NCBI RefSeq assembly: GCF_019443445.1
Contig: NZ_CP080378.1
Span: 3,720,001 to 3,784,000, forward strand
From: Massilia sp. PAMC28688
GTDB taxonomy: Bacteria; Pseudomonadota; Gammaproteobacteria; Burkholderiales; Burkholderiaceae_D
Reading direction: 5' to 3'
Length of the DNA stretch: 64,000 bases
The translations under genes and the position numbers were made by a program. The notes below the pieces were generated by a model, which had not been told where the DNA came from, searched no databases, and was given only the letters and a program-made list of their open reading frames with translations. This document shows, in pieces, positions 54,801 to 63,548 of the stretch (position 1 is its first letter; every line of letters starts with the position of its first letter).

Positions 54801-54922
54801 GCCTGATCGTGAGCCAGCTGCTCACGCTCTACACCACCCCCGTGATCTATCTCGGCTTTGACCGCCTTGCCACGCGGGCCTCGCGCCGCAAGCAGGACAA
54901 GGCGGCCGGAGTGGCGCCGTGA
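51824..54922 (+). CDS. mdtB: RND efflux permease (MdtB-like)
   Basis: A 1032-residue inner-membrane pump of the HAE-1 RND family with about 12 transmembrane helices in two repeats, each with a large periplasmic loop. The N-terminus is [16 protein letters not shown]. The TM4 proton-relay motif [15 protein letters not shown] has the two conserved Asp, and the C-terminal core is [17 protein letters not shown]. In MdtABC systems two different permeases work together; the second follows with a 4-base overlap. Confidence 0.93.
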   Translation: MNPSAPFIRRPVATSLLMLAIVLAGLVGFRFLPLSALPQVDFPTIQVQTLYPGASPEVMSRTVTAPLERRFGQMAGLERMTSTSAAGVSVVTLQFGLGQTLDVAEQEVQAAINAGGSLLPADLPAPPVYAKVNPADAPVLTLAITSDTLPLTEVQNLVNTRLALKISQVSGVGLVTLSGGQRPAVRIQADTGALASQGLGLDTLRTAISGANANSAKGSFDGPARSYAINANDQLLTVPDYENLIVSYRNGAPIRLKDVAKVVDSAENVKLGAWANLKPAIILNVQRQPGANVIATVDAIKERLPELAAGLPPSVRLDVLSDRTTGIRASVLHVEFELLLAVVLVVLVIFAFLHSLRATVIASLAVPISLIGTCGAMYLLGYSLNNLSLMALTIATGFVVDDAIVMIENIARYIEKGEEPMAAAIKGAAQIGFTIISLTVSLIAVLIPLLFMGDVVGRLFREFAVTLAITILISGVVSLTLVPMMSARWLRSHEQDKPGRFAVKSQAFFDRVIVRYDQSLNWVLARQGLTLIVALATLVLTVLLYLWIPKGLFPTQDTGQLQARVEMRQAISYERMAELQQAAARAILADPEVESLSSNVGVDAANNMMMHTGRMLINLKKGRGSDQQEIMDRLRERVSKVAGVSLYLQPTQDLTIDAESGPTQYRVSLEGADNATVTAWAQKLVQRLQSVQQVRNVVTDAGATGAAAVVNIDRDTASRLSITAAAIDDALYSAYGQRIVSTIFTETNQYRVILEAQRDEAMSVAALGQLPLRAANGQTTPLSAVATVTEQKAPLQITHVAQYPATTIGFDTAPGVSLGQAVDAIRAAAAEAGLPASVSLSFLGAAGAYEGSLSSQLWLILAAVICVYIVLGVLYESYIHPLTILSTLPSAGVGALLALMISGQDLGVIGIIGIILLIGIVKKNAIMMIDFAIEAEREEGMAPRAAIQQAALLRFRPILMTTLAALFAAVPLMLGWGEGAELRRPLGLAIFGGLIVSQLLTLYTTPVIYLGFDRLATRASRRKQDKAAGVAP

Positions 54923-57900
54923 ACCTGTCGGAACCGTTCGTCCGGCGCCCGATCGCCACGATCCTGCTGACGCTGGGACTGGCGCTGGCCGGCATCGGCG
55001 CCTTTTTCGTGCTGCCGGTGTCGCCCCTGCCGCAGGTGGATTTCCCCACCATTACCGTCAGTGCCTCGCTGCCCGGCGCCAGTCCCGACACCATGGCCAC
55101 CAGCGTGGCCACGCCGCTCGAGCGAAGGCTGGGCGTCATTTCGGGCGTCAATGAAATGACGTCCAACAGCGGCAATGGCTCGACCCGCATCAGCCTGCAG
55201 TTCGATCTGAACCGCAAGATCGACGCTGCCGCGCGCGAAGTCCAGGCGGCCATCAGCGCCTCGCGCGCCGACCTGCCTGCCACGCTGCGCAGCAATCCCA
55301 CCTACCGCAAGGTCAATCCTTCGGACGCCCCGGTGATGATCCTGGCGCTGACTTCGCGCACCAGGTCGCCGGGCCAGATCTACGAGTCCGTGTCCAACCT
55401 GGTCCAGCAAAAACTGGCGCAGGTCGATGGCGTGGGCGATGTGGAAATTGGCGGTGGCTCGCTGCCGGCGGTGCGGGTGGAGCTGCTGCCCTATGCGCTT
55501 AACAAGTACGGCATATCGAGCGAAGACGTGCGCGCCGCCATCCAGGCCACCAACGCCAACCGTCCCAAGGGCGCCATCGAAGGCAACGGCCTGCGCCTGC
55601 AGATCTACTCCCAGGCCAGCGGCACCAGCAAGGGGCGCAGCGCGGCCGATTACCGGGGCCTGATCGTGGCCTGGCGCGACGGCGCCGGGGTGCGCCTAGA
55701 TGACGTGGCCGACGTGATCGACGGCGTCGAAAACGTCAATACGCTTGGCCTGTTCAACGGCCAGCCCGCCGTGGTGGTCATCATTACCCGCCAGCCCGGT
55801 GCCAACGTGATCGAGACGGTGGACGGGGTGCGCGCCTTGCTGCCATCGCTGCAGGCCCAGCTGCCCCCGGAAATCCGGCTGCAGGTCGCCTCCGACCGCA
55901 CCAACTCCATCCGCGCCTCGCTGCACGAGATCGAATTCACGCTGGTCCTGTCCATTGTGCTGGTGGTGCTGGTGGTGAGCGCTTTCCTGCGCAGCGTACG
56001 CGCCACCATCATCCCGGCCGTGGCCACCGTGGTGTCGCTGCTGGGCACCTTTGGCGTCATGTATGTGCTGGGCTTTAGCCTCAATAATCTCAGTCTGATG
56101 GCGCTCACGGTGGCCACCGGCTTTGTGGTGGACGACGCCATTGTGGTACTGGAAAATACCGCCCGCCATATCGAATCGGGCATGGACCGCATGCACGCGG
56201 CCCTGCTGGGCGCGCGCGAGGTGGGTTTTACCGTACTCTCCATTTCACTGTCGCTCGTTGCAGTCTTCATTCCCCTGCTGTTCATGGGCGGGCAGGTGGG
56301 GCGATTGTTCCGCGAGTTTGCCGTGACCCTGTCGGCCGCCGTGCTCATTTCGCTCGTCATTTCGCTGACCACCACGCCCATGATGTGCGCCCTGCTGCTG
56401 CGGCCACGCGACCCGCTGCACAAGCCGGGACGGCTGTCGCGCTGGGCCGAAGCCGGTTTTGACAAGATCCACAGGGCGTATGCGCACTCGCTGGACTGGG
56501 CGCTCGACAGCCTGGCGCTGGTCATGCTGATCTTCGTATTCGTGATCGGGCTGAATATCTACCTGTTCAAGGAAGCGCCCAAGGGATTTTTTCCCCAGCA
56601 GGACACGGGGCAGATCACGGCCGGCATCCGGGCCGACCAGAGCATCTCGTTCCAGGCCATGCAGGAAAAGCTCAAGCAGCTGGTGGACATCATCGACGCC
56701 GACCCGGCCGTGGCTACCGTGGTGGGATTTACCGGCGGCGGACGGGCCGGCGGCGGCTTCATGTTCATCAATCTGAAGCCCGCGTCGGAACGCGACGAAG
56801 GCGGGCAGGCCGTGATTGCGCGCCTGCGGCCGCAGCTGGCTCAAATCACGGGCGTGTCGATGTTCCTGAACCCCGTGCAGGACCTGCGCATGGGCGGGCG
56901 CCAGTCCAATTCGACCTACCAGTACACGCTCAAGAGCGACAGCAGCGATGACCTGAAACTGTGGGCCGCGCGCCTGGGCGAAGCGATGAAGCGGCAAAGC
57001 GCACTGGTCGACATCGATACCGACCTCGAAGAAAACGGGGTGGAGATGTTCGTCACGATCGACAAGGACAGTGCCGCGCGCCTGGGCATCAATCCGCGCG
57101 ACGTCGACAATGCCCTCTACAATGCGTTTGGCCAGCGCCAGGTCGCCACCATCTACGATGAGCTCAACCAGTACAGCGTCATCATGGGCGTGGCGCGGCG
57201 CTATGCGCAGTCGCCCCAGGCGCTCAATGACATCTACGTGCCTTCGCGGACCCCCGCGGCCAGCGGAACGGGGACCGGCACGCCGGCCAACCTGACTGCC
57301 GCCCGCGATCCGTCCAGCGGCCAGGCCTTGTCCAGCAGTGCCACCACCATGGTGCCGCTGTCTGCCATCGCCAGCTTTTCCGAAAGCGCCACCGCCACCT
57401 CGGTCAGCCACGAAGACGGCGAACTGGCCACCACGGTCTCGTTCAACCTGGCGCCGGGCGCCAACCTGGAACAGGCGCAGGCCGCCGTGAGGCAGGCCGA
57501 AGCCGATATCGGCATGCCCACCAATGTGCGCGGCAGCTTTGCCGGCACCGCGCGCGCGGCCGAGGAATCGAGCCGGGAGCAGCCGCTCCTGATCCTGGCG
57601 GCCATTGTGGTGATCTACATCGTGCTCGGGGTGCTGTATGAAAGCCTGGTACACCCCATCACGGTACTGTCCACCTTGCCCTCGGCCGGCGTGGGCGCGG
57701 TGCTGGCGCTGCTGCTGTTCGACATGGACTTTTCCATCATTGCCCTCATTGGCGTGTTCCTCCTGATCGGCATCGTCAAGAAGAACGCGATCCTCATCAT
57801 CGACTTTGCGCTGGAGGCGGAGCGCACGCGCGGCCTGTCGCCGGTGGAGGCGGTGCGCGAAGCATGCCTGTTGCGTTTTCGGCCCATCCTCATGACCACC

Positions 57901-58119
57901 ATGGCGGCCGCCCTTGGCGCCCTGCCGCTGGCTATCGGATTCGGGGAAGGGGCGGAACTGCGCCAGCCGCTGGGCGTGGCCATCATCGGCGGCCTGCTGG
58001 CCAGCCAGCTGCTCACGCTACTGACAACACCGGTGGTCTACGTGGTGATGGACAAGCTGCGGCGCCGCTCGCCGGTCGAGAGCACGCTTGGCCATCACGC
58101 CGATCCCATCAAACCATGA
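54919..58119 (+). CDS. mdtC: RND efflux permease (MdtC-like)
   Basis: A 1066-residue RND pump paralogous to its neighbour, starting [16 protein letters not shown]. It has the TM4 motif [15 protein letters not shown] and the late core [21 protein letters not shown]. At about residues 775-808 it has a low-complexity insert rich in Gly, Thr, Ser and Ala, in the periplasmic second-half loop; this is longer than usual and probably disordered. The two-permease layout is that of MdtBC, which export drugs, bile salts or metal complexes in other bacteria. The stop overlaps the next start. Confidence 0.93.
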   Translation: MNLSEPFVRRPIATILLTLGLALAGIGAFFVLPVSPLPQVDFPTITVSASLPGASPDTMATSVATPLERRLGVISGVNEMTSNSGNGSTRISLQFDLNRKIDAAAREVQAAISASRADLPATLRSNPTYRKVNPSDAPVMILALTSRTRSPGQIYESVSNLVQQKLAQVDGVGDVEIGGGSLPAVRVELLPYALNKYGISSEDVRAAIQATNANRPKGAIEGNGLRLQIYSQASGTSKGRSAADYRGLIVAWRDGAGVRLDDVADVIDGVENVNTLGLFNGQPAVVVIITRQPGANVIETVDGVRALLPSLQAQLPPEIRLQVASDRTNSIRASLHEIEFTLVLSIVLVVLVVSAFLRSVRATIIPAVATVVSLLGTFGVMYVLGFSLNNLSLMALTVATGFVVDDAIVVLENTARHIESGMDRMHAALLGAREVGFTVLSISLSLVAVFIPLLFMGGQVGRLFREFAVTLSAAVLISLVISLTTTPMMCALLLRPRDPLHKPGRLSRWAEAGFDKIHRAYAHSLDWALDSLALVMLIFVFVIGLNIYLFKEAPKGFFPQQDTGQITAGIRADQSISFQAMQEKLKQLVDIIDADPAVATVVGFTGGGRAGGGFMFINLKPASERDEGGQAVIARLRPQLAQITGVSMFLNPVQDLRMGGRQSNSTYQYTLKSDSSDDLKLWAARLGEAMKRQSALVDIDTDLEENGVEMFVTIDKDSAARLGINPRDVDNALYNAFGQRQVATIYDELNQYSVIMGVARRYAQSPQALNDIYVPSRTPAASGTGTGTPANLTAARDPSSGQALSSSATTMVPLSAIASFSESATATSVSHEDGELATTVSFNLAPGANLEQAQAAVRQAEADIGMPTNVRGSFAGTARAAEESSREQPLLILAAIVVIYIVLGVLYESLVHPITVLSTLPSAGVGAVLALLLFDMDFSIIALIGVFLLIGIVKKNAILIIDFALEAERTRGLSPVEAVREACLLRFRPILMTTMAAALGALPLAIGFGEGAELRQPLGVAIIGGLLASQLLTLLTTPVVYVVMDKLRRRSPVESTLGHHADPIKP

Positions 58120-59516
58120 AGAGACTTAGCATGCGCACCTTACGACTACTTCCCCTGGCGCTGGCGGCCGCGCTGAGCGCGTGCGCCGTCGGTCCCGTCC
58201 ATCAGGTCCCGGTCACGCCATCGCCGCCGGCATTCAAGGAGGCAGCCGGATGGGTGGCGGCGACGCCGGCCGACGCCCTCGAGCGGGGACCATGGTGGAC
58301 CCTGTTCCAGGACCCGGTACTCAACGAGCTGGTGCCACAGGTGGAGGTGTCGAACCAGAACGTGGCCGCGGCCGCTGCCGCATATGCCCAGGCGCGGGCG
58401 CTGGTGGCGCAGCAGCGCGCCGCCCTGTTCCCGTCGGTGTCGCTCGGGCTGTCGGGCGAGCGCGCCGGCGGCAGGGACCGGGACGCGCAGGCAAGCTATC
58501 GCCTCAACCTGGGCGGCAGCTGGGAACCGGACGTGTGGGGCCGCCTGCGTTCCGGCGTGACCAGTGCCCGTGCCGGCGCTGCCGCCAGCGCCGCCGACCT
58601 GGCATCGGCACGGCTGGCGGCCCAGGGCGAGCTGGCGGCCAACTACTTCCAGCTGCGCCAGAGCGATGCCCAGCGTGCGCTGCTGGCCACCACGATCGAC
58701 GGTTACGCGCGCGTGCTGCAGATCACGAAGAACCGCTTCGAGGCCGGCATCGCAGGCAAATCCGACATTCTCCAGGCCGAGACCCAGCTGGCCAACGCAC
58801 GGGTGGAAGAACTTTCGCTCACGCGCCAGCGTGCCCAGCTCGAACATGCCATGGCGATCCTGATCGGCAAGGCGCCCGCCCAGTTTGCGCTGGCCCCGGT
58901 GCCGTGGCAGGTGAGCGTGCCCGCCATTCCGGTTGGGGTGCCATCGCTGCTGCTGCAGCGCCGGCCCGATATCGCCGCCGCCGAGCGCGATGTGGCCGCC
59001 GCCAACGCGCGCATCGGCATTGCGCGCGCAGCCTACTACCCCAGCATCGGCCTGTCGGGGGCCCTTGGCTCCGGTGGCAGCAAGGTGGGTGACCTGTTCA
59101 GTGCGTCGAACCTGCTGTGGTCCTTCGGCACCAGTGTGGCGCAATCGGTGTTCAACGCCGGCGCCACGCGCGCCAGTGTGGCCGGGGCCGAGGCGGCGCA
59201 CCAGGTGGCCGTGGCGCGCTACCGCCAGACCGTGCTGGCCGCCTTTGGCGAGGTGGAAGACCAGCTGGTGGCCGCCCGCGTGCTGGGCGAGCAGCTGGCC
59301 TTGCGCGAACAGGCTTCGCGCGCGGCAGACCAGGTGGAAACCCAGATGCTCAACCGCTACAAGGCAGGGCAGGTAGGCTACACCGACGTGGTGCAGGCCC
59401 AGGCCACCGCGCTGTCGGCGCGCCGGGCGCTGGTGCAGTTGCAGGCCGATCGCCAGACCACGGCAGTGGCCCTGATCCAATCGTTGGGCGGAGGTTGGCA
59501 AGCTTCGTTAGAATAG
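58116..59516 (+). CDS. RND outer-membrane factor lipoprotein (NodT/OprM type)
   Basis: A 466-residue outer-membrane channel protein. The lipoprotein signal ends at the lipobox LSAC near residue 22 (CAVGP follows). It is mostly helical with a repeated OEP-family pattern; the conserved PVPWQVSVPAIPVGVPSLLLQRRPDI (near 285-310) and RIGIARAAYYPSIGLSGALG are seen. It completes the tripartite efflux system with the adaptor and the two pumps. ATG 58116 overlaps the mdtC stop; an ATG at 58131 is an alternative. The upstream frame lies inside mdtC. Confidence 0.93.
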   Translation: MKRLSMRTLRLLPLALAAALSACAVGPVHQVPVTPSPPAFKEAAGWVAATPADALERGPWWTLFQDPVLNELVPQVEVSNQNVAAAAAAYAQARALVAQQRAALFPSVSLGLSGERAGGRDRDAQASYRLNLGGSWEPDVWGRLRSGVTSARAGAAASAADLASARLAAQGELAANYFQLRQSDAQRALLATTIDGYARVLQITKNRFEAGIAGKSDILQAETQLANARVEELSLTRQRAQLEHAMAILIGKAPAQFALAPVPWQVSVPAIPVGVPSLLLQRRPDIAAAERDVAAANARIGIARAAYYPSIGLSGALGSGGSKVGDLFSASNLLWSFGTSVAQSVFNAGATRASVAGAEAAHQVAVARYRQTVLAAFGEVEDQLVAARVLGEQLALREQASRAADQVETQMLNRYKAGQVGYTDVVQAQATALSARRALVQLQADRQTTAVALIQSLGGGWQASLE

Positions 59517-59523
59517 CGGGATC

Positions 59524-60030
59524 ATGACGAAAAAATCCCCCACCGCCTCCAAGGCAGCCTCCGCTGCCAAGCCCTGTTTTGAAGTGCGCCGCTCGCCCAT
59601 CCACGGCAACGGCGTGTTCGCGCGCCGCAAGATCAAAGCGGGCGAACGCATCGTCGAATATGAGGGCGAACGCATCACGTCGGACGAATCGGGCATCAGG
59701 GCCGAGGAGGGGGGCGGCCCCGTCAACCATACGTTCTTCTTCTCGCTGGCAGACGGCAACATCATCGATGGGGGCAGCGGCGGCAACGATGCGCGCTTCA
59801 TCAATCACGCGTGCGAGCCCAACTGCGAAGCCTACGAGGAAGATGGCCGCGTGTTCATCCACGCCCTGCACGATATCGACAAGGGCGAGGAGCTGTATTA
59901 CAACTATGCCCTCATCTACGAAGAGCGTCACACGGCCGCCGTGAAAAAGCTGTTCGCATGCCGCTGCGGCGCGCCGTCATGTACCGGGACCATGCTGGCG
60001 CCCAAGAAGCGCGCGCGCAAGAAGCAGTAG
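59524..60030 (+). CDS. SET-domain protein-lysine methyltransferase-like protein
   Basis: A 168-residue protein. After a short Lys/Ala-rich start, the SET domain runs from about residue 19: SPIHGNGVFARRKIKAGERIVEYEGE, then DGGSGGNDARFINHACEPN (SAM-binding NHxCxPN motif, residues 94-100) and GEELYYNYA (the ELxxDY-type motif, Asp replaced by Asn). A post-SET zinc site CRCGAPSC follows, with a basic tail ending KKRARKKQ. It should transfer methyl groups to lysine in a protein. The target is unknown. It begins 7 bases after the efflux channel gene. Confidence 0.92.
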   Translation: MTKKSPTASKAASAAKPCFEVRRSPIHGNGVFARRKIKAGERIVEYEGERITSDESGIRAEEGGGPVNHTFFFSLADGNIIDGGSGGNDARFINHACEPNCEAYEEDGRVFIHALHDIDKGEELYYNYALIYEERHTAAVKKLFACRCGAPSCTGTMLAPKKRARKKQ

Positions 60031-60157
60031 CCGTCCTGCACGCCGGTGGGGCGGCCGCGCGGCCTGCCCCTGTGTCAATACCGCCACGCGAATTGATTTC
60101 CCTTCCCCGGCAACAACGATATACTGCCCGCTTGCACTTACATTTCTGGGGTATATC

Positions 60158-62302
60158 TTGTTGAAATCCATCGCATTGCCCATCGCCTTGTTGAGCGTGT
60201 TCGCTACCGCGCATGCAGACGAAGGCCAGTGGCAGCCACACCAGCTGCCGCAACTGAAGTCCGAATTGAAGCGCATCGGGATTACCATTCCCGCTGAAAA
60301 GCTGAGCGACCTGTCCAAGCATCCCATGAGCGCCATCGTCTCGACCGGTGGCTGCTCGGCCTCGTTCGTGTCTCCCGACGGCCTGGTGGTGACCAACCAC
60401 CACTGCGCTTACGGCGCCATCCAGCGCAATTCGACCGCCGAGAACAACCTGATCACCAAGGGCTTCCTGGCCAAGACGCGCGCCGAGGAACTGCCCGGTG
60501 GCCCCAATACCCTGGTGTATGTGACGGACAAGCTGGAGAACGTGACCGACCGCGTGCTCAAGGGTTTGTCCGACAAGATGTCGGGCCGCGAGCGCTACGA
60601 AGAAGTCCAGAGCCGCATCAAGGCCCTGATTGCAGAATGCGAGACCGACAAGATGTACCGCTGCTCGGTGCCGAGCTTTCACCGCGGCCTGGAGTATTAC
60701 CGCATTCGCCAGCTGATGATCCGCGATGTGCGCCTGGTGTACGCGCCATCGGACAAGATCGGCGAATTCGGCGGCGACATCGACAATTTCGAGTGGCCGC
60801 GTCACACGGGTGATTTTTCCTTCCTGCGCGCGTACGTGGGCAAGGATGGCCGTCCGGCCGAACCGTCGCCCGACAATGTGCCCTACAAGTCCAAGGACTT
60901 CCTGGTCGTTTCGGCCGAAGGCTTGAGGAACGGCGACCCGATCCTGCTGGCCGGCTACCCCGGCCGCACCAGCCGCTACAAGCTGCCGACCGAAATCCGC
61001 TTCGCGCGCGACGCGAATTTCCCGGCGCGCGTCGGCGACATGCAGGCTGACCTGGCCGTGATCGCGGCCAGCACCACCGGCAGCGATGCCCATGCGGTAC
61101 GCTACGCCAGCGTGGTCAAGAGCATCAACAACGTGCTCAAGAAAACCCAGGGCCTGCTCGATGGCTTCGCGCGCAAGGACATCGCGGCAATCAAGGATGT
61201 GCAGGATGCCGAGTTCCGCGCCTGGTACAACAAGCAGGGCGGCGCGCTGGGTTCCAGGACGCTGCTGACCGACCTCGATGCCCTGATCGCCGCCGACCTG
61301 GCGCTGCAGGACGAAGAATTTGCCTGGAGCGTGGCCTCGAACAGCGACCTGCTCAAGAGCGCGCGTACGCTGTACCGCCTGGCCGTTGAGAAGCAGAAGC
61401 CGGATGCCAAGCGCGAAGCCGGCTTCCAGGAACGCGACCTGTCGTTCATCAAGGCGCGCCTGAACCGCCTGGAGCAGTCGTTCGTGCCAAGCGTGGACGA
61501 AGCGCGGTTCACTGCAGCGCTGCAGCGCTATAACAAGCTGGCCGCCAGGATGCATCCGAAGGGCCTCGATCCGCTGCTGCCGGCGCCGCAGGCCGTGGGC
61601 GCACTGTACCGCGCGACGGAACTGGGCGACACCGCCAAGCGCCTGGCATGGGTGGGCAAGGACGTGGATGCGTTCAAGCAGTCCGACGATGCATTCATCA
61701 AGCTGGCCGTGGCCCTGCATGACGTGACCATGGACCTGGAAAACCGCCGCAAGGAAATCGACGGTAACCTGGAGCGCGTGATCCCGCAGTACATGGCATC
61801 GCTGATCGCTTTCAAGAAGTCGCAAGGCAAGCCGGTGTACCCGGACGCCAATTCCACGCTGCGTGTCACCTTCGGCACGGTGGCGCCCTACACGCCGCGC
61901 GATGGCCTGCACAAGGGGCCGTTCACGACCGTGGAAGGCATCGTCGAGAAACACACCGGCAAGCATCCGTTCGACGCGCCGCAGGACTTGCTGGAGGCGA
62001 TCAAGGCCAAGCGCTTTGGCGTGTTCAAGGATCCGGTACTGGGCACCGTGCCGGTCAACTTCCTGTCCAGCGCGGACACCACCGGCGGCAACTCGGGTTC
62101 GGCCGTGATGAACAAGCGCGGCGAACTGGTGGGCCTGAACTTTGACTCGACCTATGAGTCGATCACCAAGGACTGGTACTTCGACAGCGCCATCACGCGC
62201 GCCATTCACGTCGACATCCGCTACATGCTGTGGGTGATGAAGGAAGTCGACCAGGCCGACAACCTGCTCAAGGAAATGACCATCAAGTACCCGCGCAAGT
62301 AG
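60158..62302 (+). CDS. S46 family dipeptidyl-peptidase
   Basis: A 714-residue secreted serine peptidase with a signal peptide (cut probably after AHA, near residue 20). The triad region is clear: His82 in TNHHCAYGAIQ, Asp in the GGDIDNFEWPRHTGDFSFLR stretch near 210, and Ser646 in TGGNSGSAVMN. The family removes dipeptides from N-termini. The residue 18 after the catalytic Ser, which sets specificity in known members (Gly in DPP7, Arg in DPP11), is Ser here. Start is TTG (60158; a second TTG follows at 60161); no ATG is suitably placed. A terminator follows. Confidence 0.92.
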   Translation: MLKSIALPIALLSVFATAHADEGQWQPHQLPQLKSELKRIGITIPAEKLSDLSKHPMSAIVSTGGCSASFVSPDGLVVTNHHCAYGAIQRNSTAENNLITKGFLAKTRAEELPGGPNTLVYVTDKLENVTDRVLKGLSDKMSGRERYEEVQSRIKALIAECETDKMYRCSVPSFHRGLEYYRIRQLMIRDVRLVYAPSDKIGEFGGDIDNFEWPRHTGDFSFLRAYVGKDGRPAEPSPDNVPYKSKDFLVVSAEGLRNGDPILLAGYPGRTSRYKLPTEIRFARDANFPARVGDMQADLAVIAASTTGSDAHAVRYASVVKSINNVLKKTQGLLDGFARKDIAAIKDVQDAEFRAWYNKQGGALGSRTLLTDLDALIAADLALQDEEFAWSVASNSDLLKSARTLYRLAVEKQKPDAKREAGFQERDLSFIKARLNRLEQSFVPSVDEARFTAALQRYNKLAARMHPKGLDPLLPAPQAVGALYRATELGDTAKRLAWVGKDVDAFKQSDDAFIKLAVALHDVTMDLENRRKEIDGNLERVIPQYMASLIAFKKSQGKPVYPDANSTLRVTFGTVAPYTPRDGLHKGPFTTVEGIVEKHTGKHPFDAPQDLLEAIKAKRFGVFKDPVLGTVPVNFLSSADTTGGNSGSAVMNKRGELVGLNFDSTYESITKDWYFDSAITRAIHVDIRYMLWVMKEVDQADNLLKEMTIKYPRK

Positions 62303-62336
62303 GTCACTGGACCGGTAGCTACGCCTACCGACCGAC

Positions 62337-62376
62337 AACGCCGCCTCGCGCAAATTGCCGGGGCGGCGTTTTTTTT
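62337..62376 (+). terminator. Terminator after the S46 peptidase gene
   Basis: AACGCCGCC (62337-62345) pairs with GGCGGCGTT (62362-62370), followed by eight T in a row (62369-62376). It precedes the pnuC start at 62423. Confidence 0.9.
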
Positions 62377-62422
62377 GTTGTCGCTTCCGTTACAATAGCT
62401 GGCCCCAGCCTTCAGGAATCCC

Positions 62423-63019
62423 ATGAACGACCCGATCGACCTTTTCGGCATCACCACGTCCTCCCTCGAACTGATCTCGTTCGTGCTGGCCGTCATCACG
62501 GTGGTGCTCAACATCCGCCGCGTGCATTGGGCGTGGCTGTTTTCGATCGTGTCGTCGGCTACCTACGGCGTCGTGTTCTATCAGTCGCTCCTGTATGGCG
62601 GCGCGGCCCTGCAGGTGGTGTTCATCGTGGTGTCGGTATGGGGCTGGCACCAGTGGCTGCACGGCGGCGACAAGCATGACCTGCTGCCGGTTACCCGTTC
62701 AAGCAAGCAGGTGCTGCTGTGGGCGGGCGCTGCGTGGGCGGTGGGCTTTGTGCTGATTGCCGGCTTCCTGGACCACTATACCGATACCGATGTGCCGTAT
62801 CCGGAAGGATTCCTGACGGCGGGCAGCCTGGTTGGGCAGCTGCTGCTGGCGCGTAAAAAGGTGGAAAACTGGATCGTCTGGATCATCGTGGACGTGCTGT
62901 ACGTGGGCCTGTTTGTGTTCAAGGGCCTCAACCTGACCGCGGTGCTGTATGCCGTCTTCGTGGTGCTGGCCTCGATTGGCCTGTCAACCTGGTACCGTCA
63001 CTCCAGCGACAAACCATGA
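62423..63019 (+). CDS. pnuC: PnuC-family vitamin-precursor transporter
   Basis: A 198-residue inner-membrane protein with about seven transmembrane helices. The family pattern SLLYGGAALQVVFIVVSVWGWHQW (about residues 54-77) and the C-terminal KKVENWIVWIIVDVLYVGLFVFKGL are present, matching PnuC uniporters of nicotinamide riboside. Some relatives carry thiamine or riboflavin. The stop overlaps the start of the NadR-like kinase gene by 4 bases; trapping by phosphorylation is the usual way PnuC uptake is made one-way. A TonB-dependent receptor gene is convergent downstream. Confidence 0.92.
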   Translation: MNDPIDLFGITTSSLELISFVLAVITVVLNIRRVHWAWLFSIVSSATYGVVFYQSLLYGGAALQVVFIVVSVWGWHQWLHGGDKHDLLPVTRSSKQVLLWAGAAWAVGFVLIAGFLDHYTDTDVPYPEGFLTAGSLVGQLLLARKKVENWIVWIIVDVLYVGLFVFKGLNLTAVLYAVFVVLASIGLSTWYRHSSDKP

Positions 63020-63534
63020 GCGCTGTCGCGCGGGTAGCGATCCTGGGCGCGGAATCGTCGGGCAAATCCACGCTGGCCGAGGCGCTGGCCAGGCGCTACG
63101 ACACGCTGTGGGTGCCCGAATACCTGCGCGAGTTCGTCGACCGCGAGGGCCGGGTACCGTTCGAGCAGGACCAGTACGGCATTGCGCGGGTCCAGATGGA
63201 GCGCGAGGACGCGGCCGCGGCGCACGCCAATCGCTTCCTGTTCTGCGACACCACGCCGCTGATGACGGCGCTGTACAGCCGCTGGTACTGGGGGCGGGTC
63301 GATGACGAGCTGGCGCAGCTGGCGCTGCGCCACGACTACGCCTATACGCTGGTGACGGCGCCCGACACCCCATGGCAGGCCGACGGCCTGCAGCGCGAAT
63401 CGGAGCAGGTGCGGCAACAGGTCCACGAGCAGGTGATCGAGCGGCTGGCCGAGCGCGGCATCGCGTACCAGCTCGTCGGCGGCAGCCTGCCGGAGCGCAT
63501 CCTGCAGGCCGGGCGCTACATCCGGGCAGACTGA
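63016..63534 (+). CDS. NadR-like ribosylnicotinamide kinase
   Basis: A 172-residue P-loop kinase. The Walker A motif is GAESSGKSTLAEALARRY at residues 10-27. Features of the NadR kinase domain follow: WVPEYLREFVD near 34, the Asp in FLFCDTTPLMTALYSRWYWG near 77, and a lid region with Arg in DGLQRESEQVRQQ near 125. It is the kinase half only; the NMN adenylyltransferase domain of E. coli NadR is missing. It most probably phosphorylates nicotinamide riboside brought in by PnuC. The 4-base overlap with pnuC supports this. Confidence 0.88.
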   Translation: MSAVARVAILGAESSGKSTLAEALARRYDTLWVPEYLREFVDREGRVPFEQDQYGIARVQMEREDAAAAHANRFLFCDTTPLMTALYSRWYWGRVDDELAQLALRHDYAYTLVTAPDTPWQADGLQRESEQVRQQVHEQVIERLAERGIAYQLVGGSLPERILQAGRYIRAD

Positions 63535-63548
63535 CGCCGCCCGGCGCC

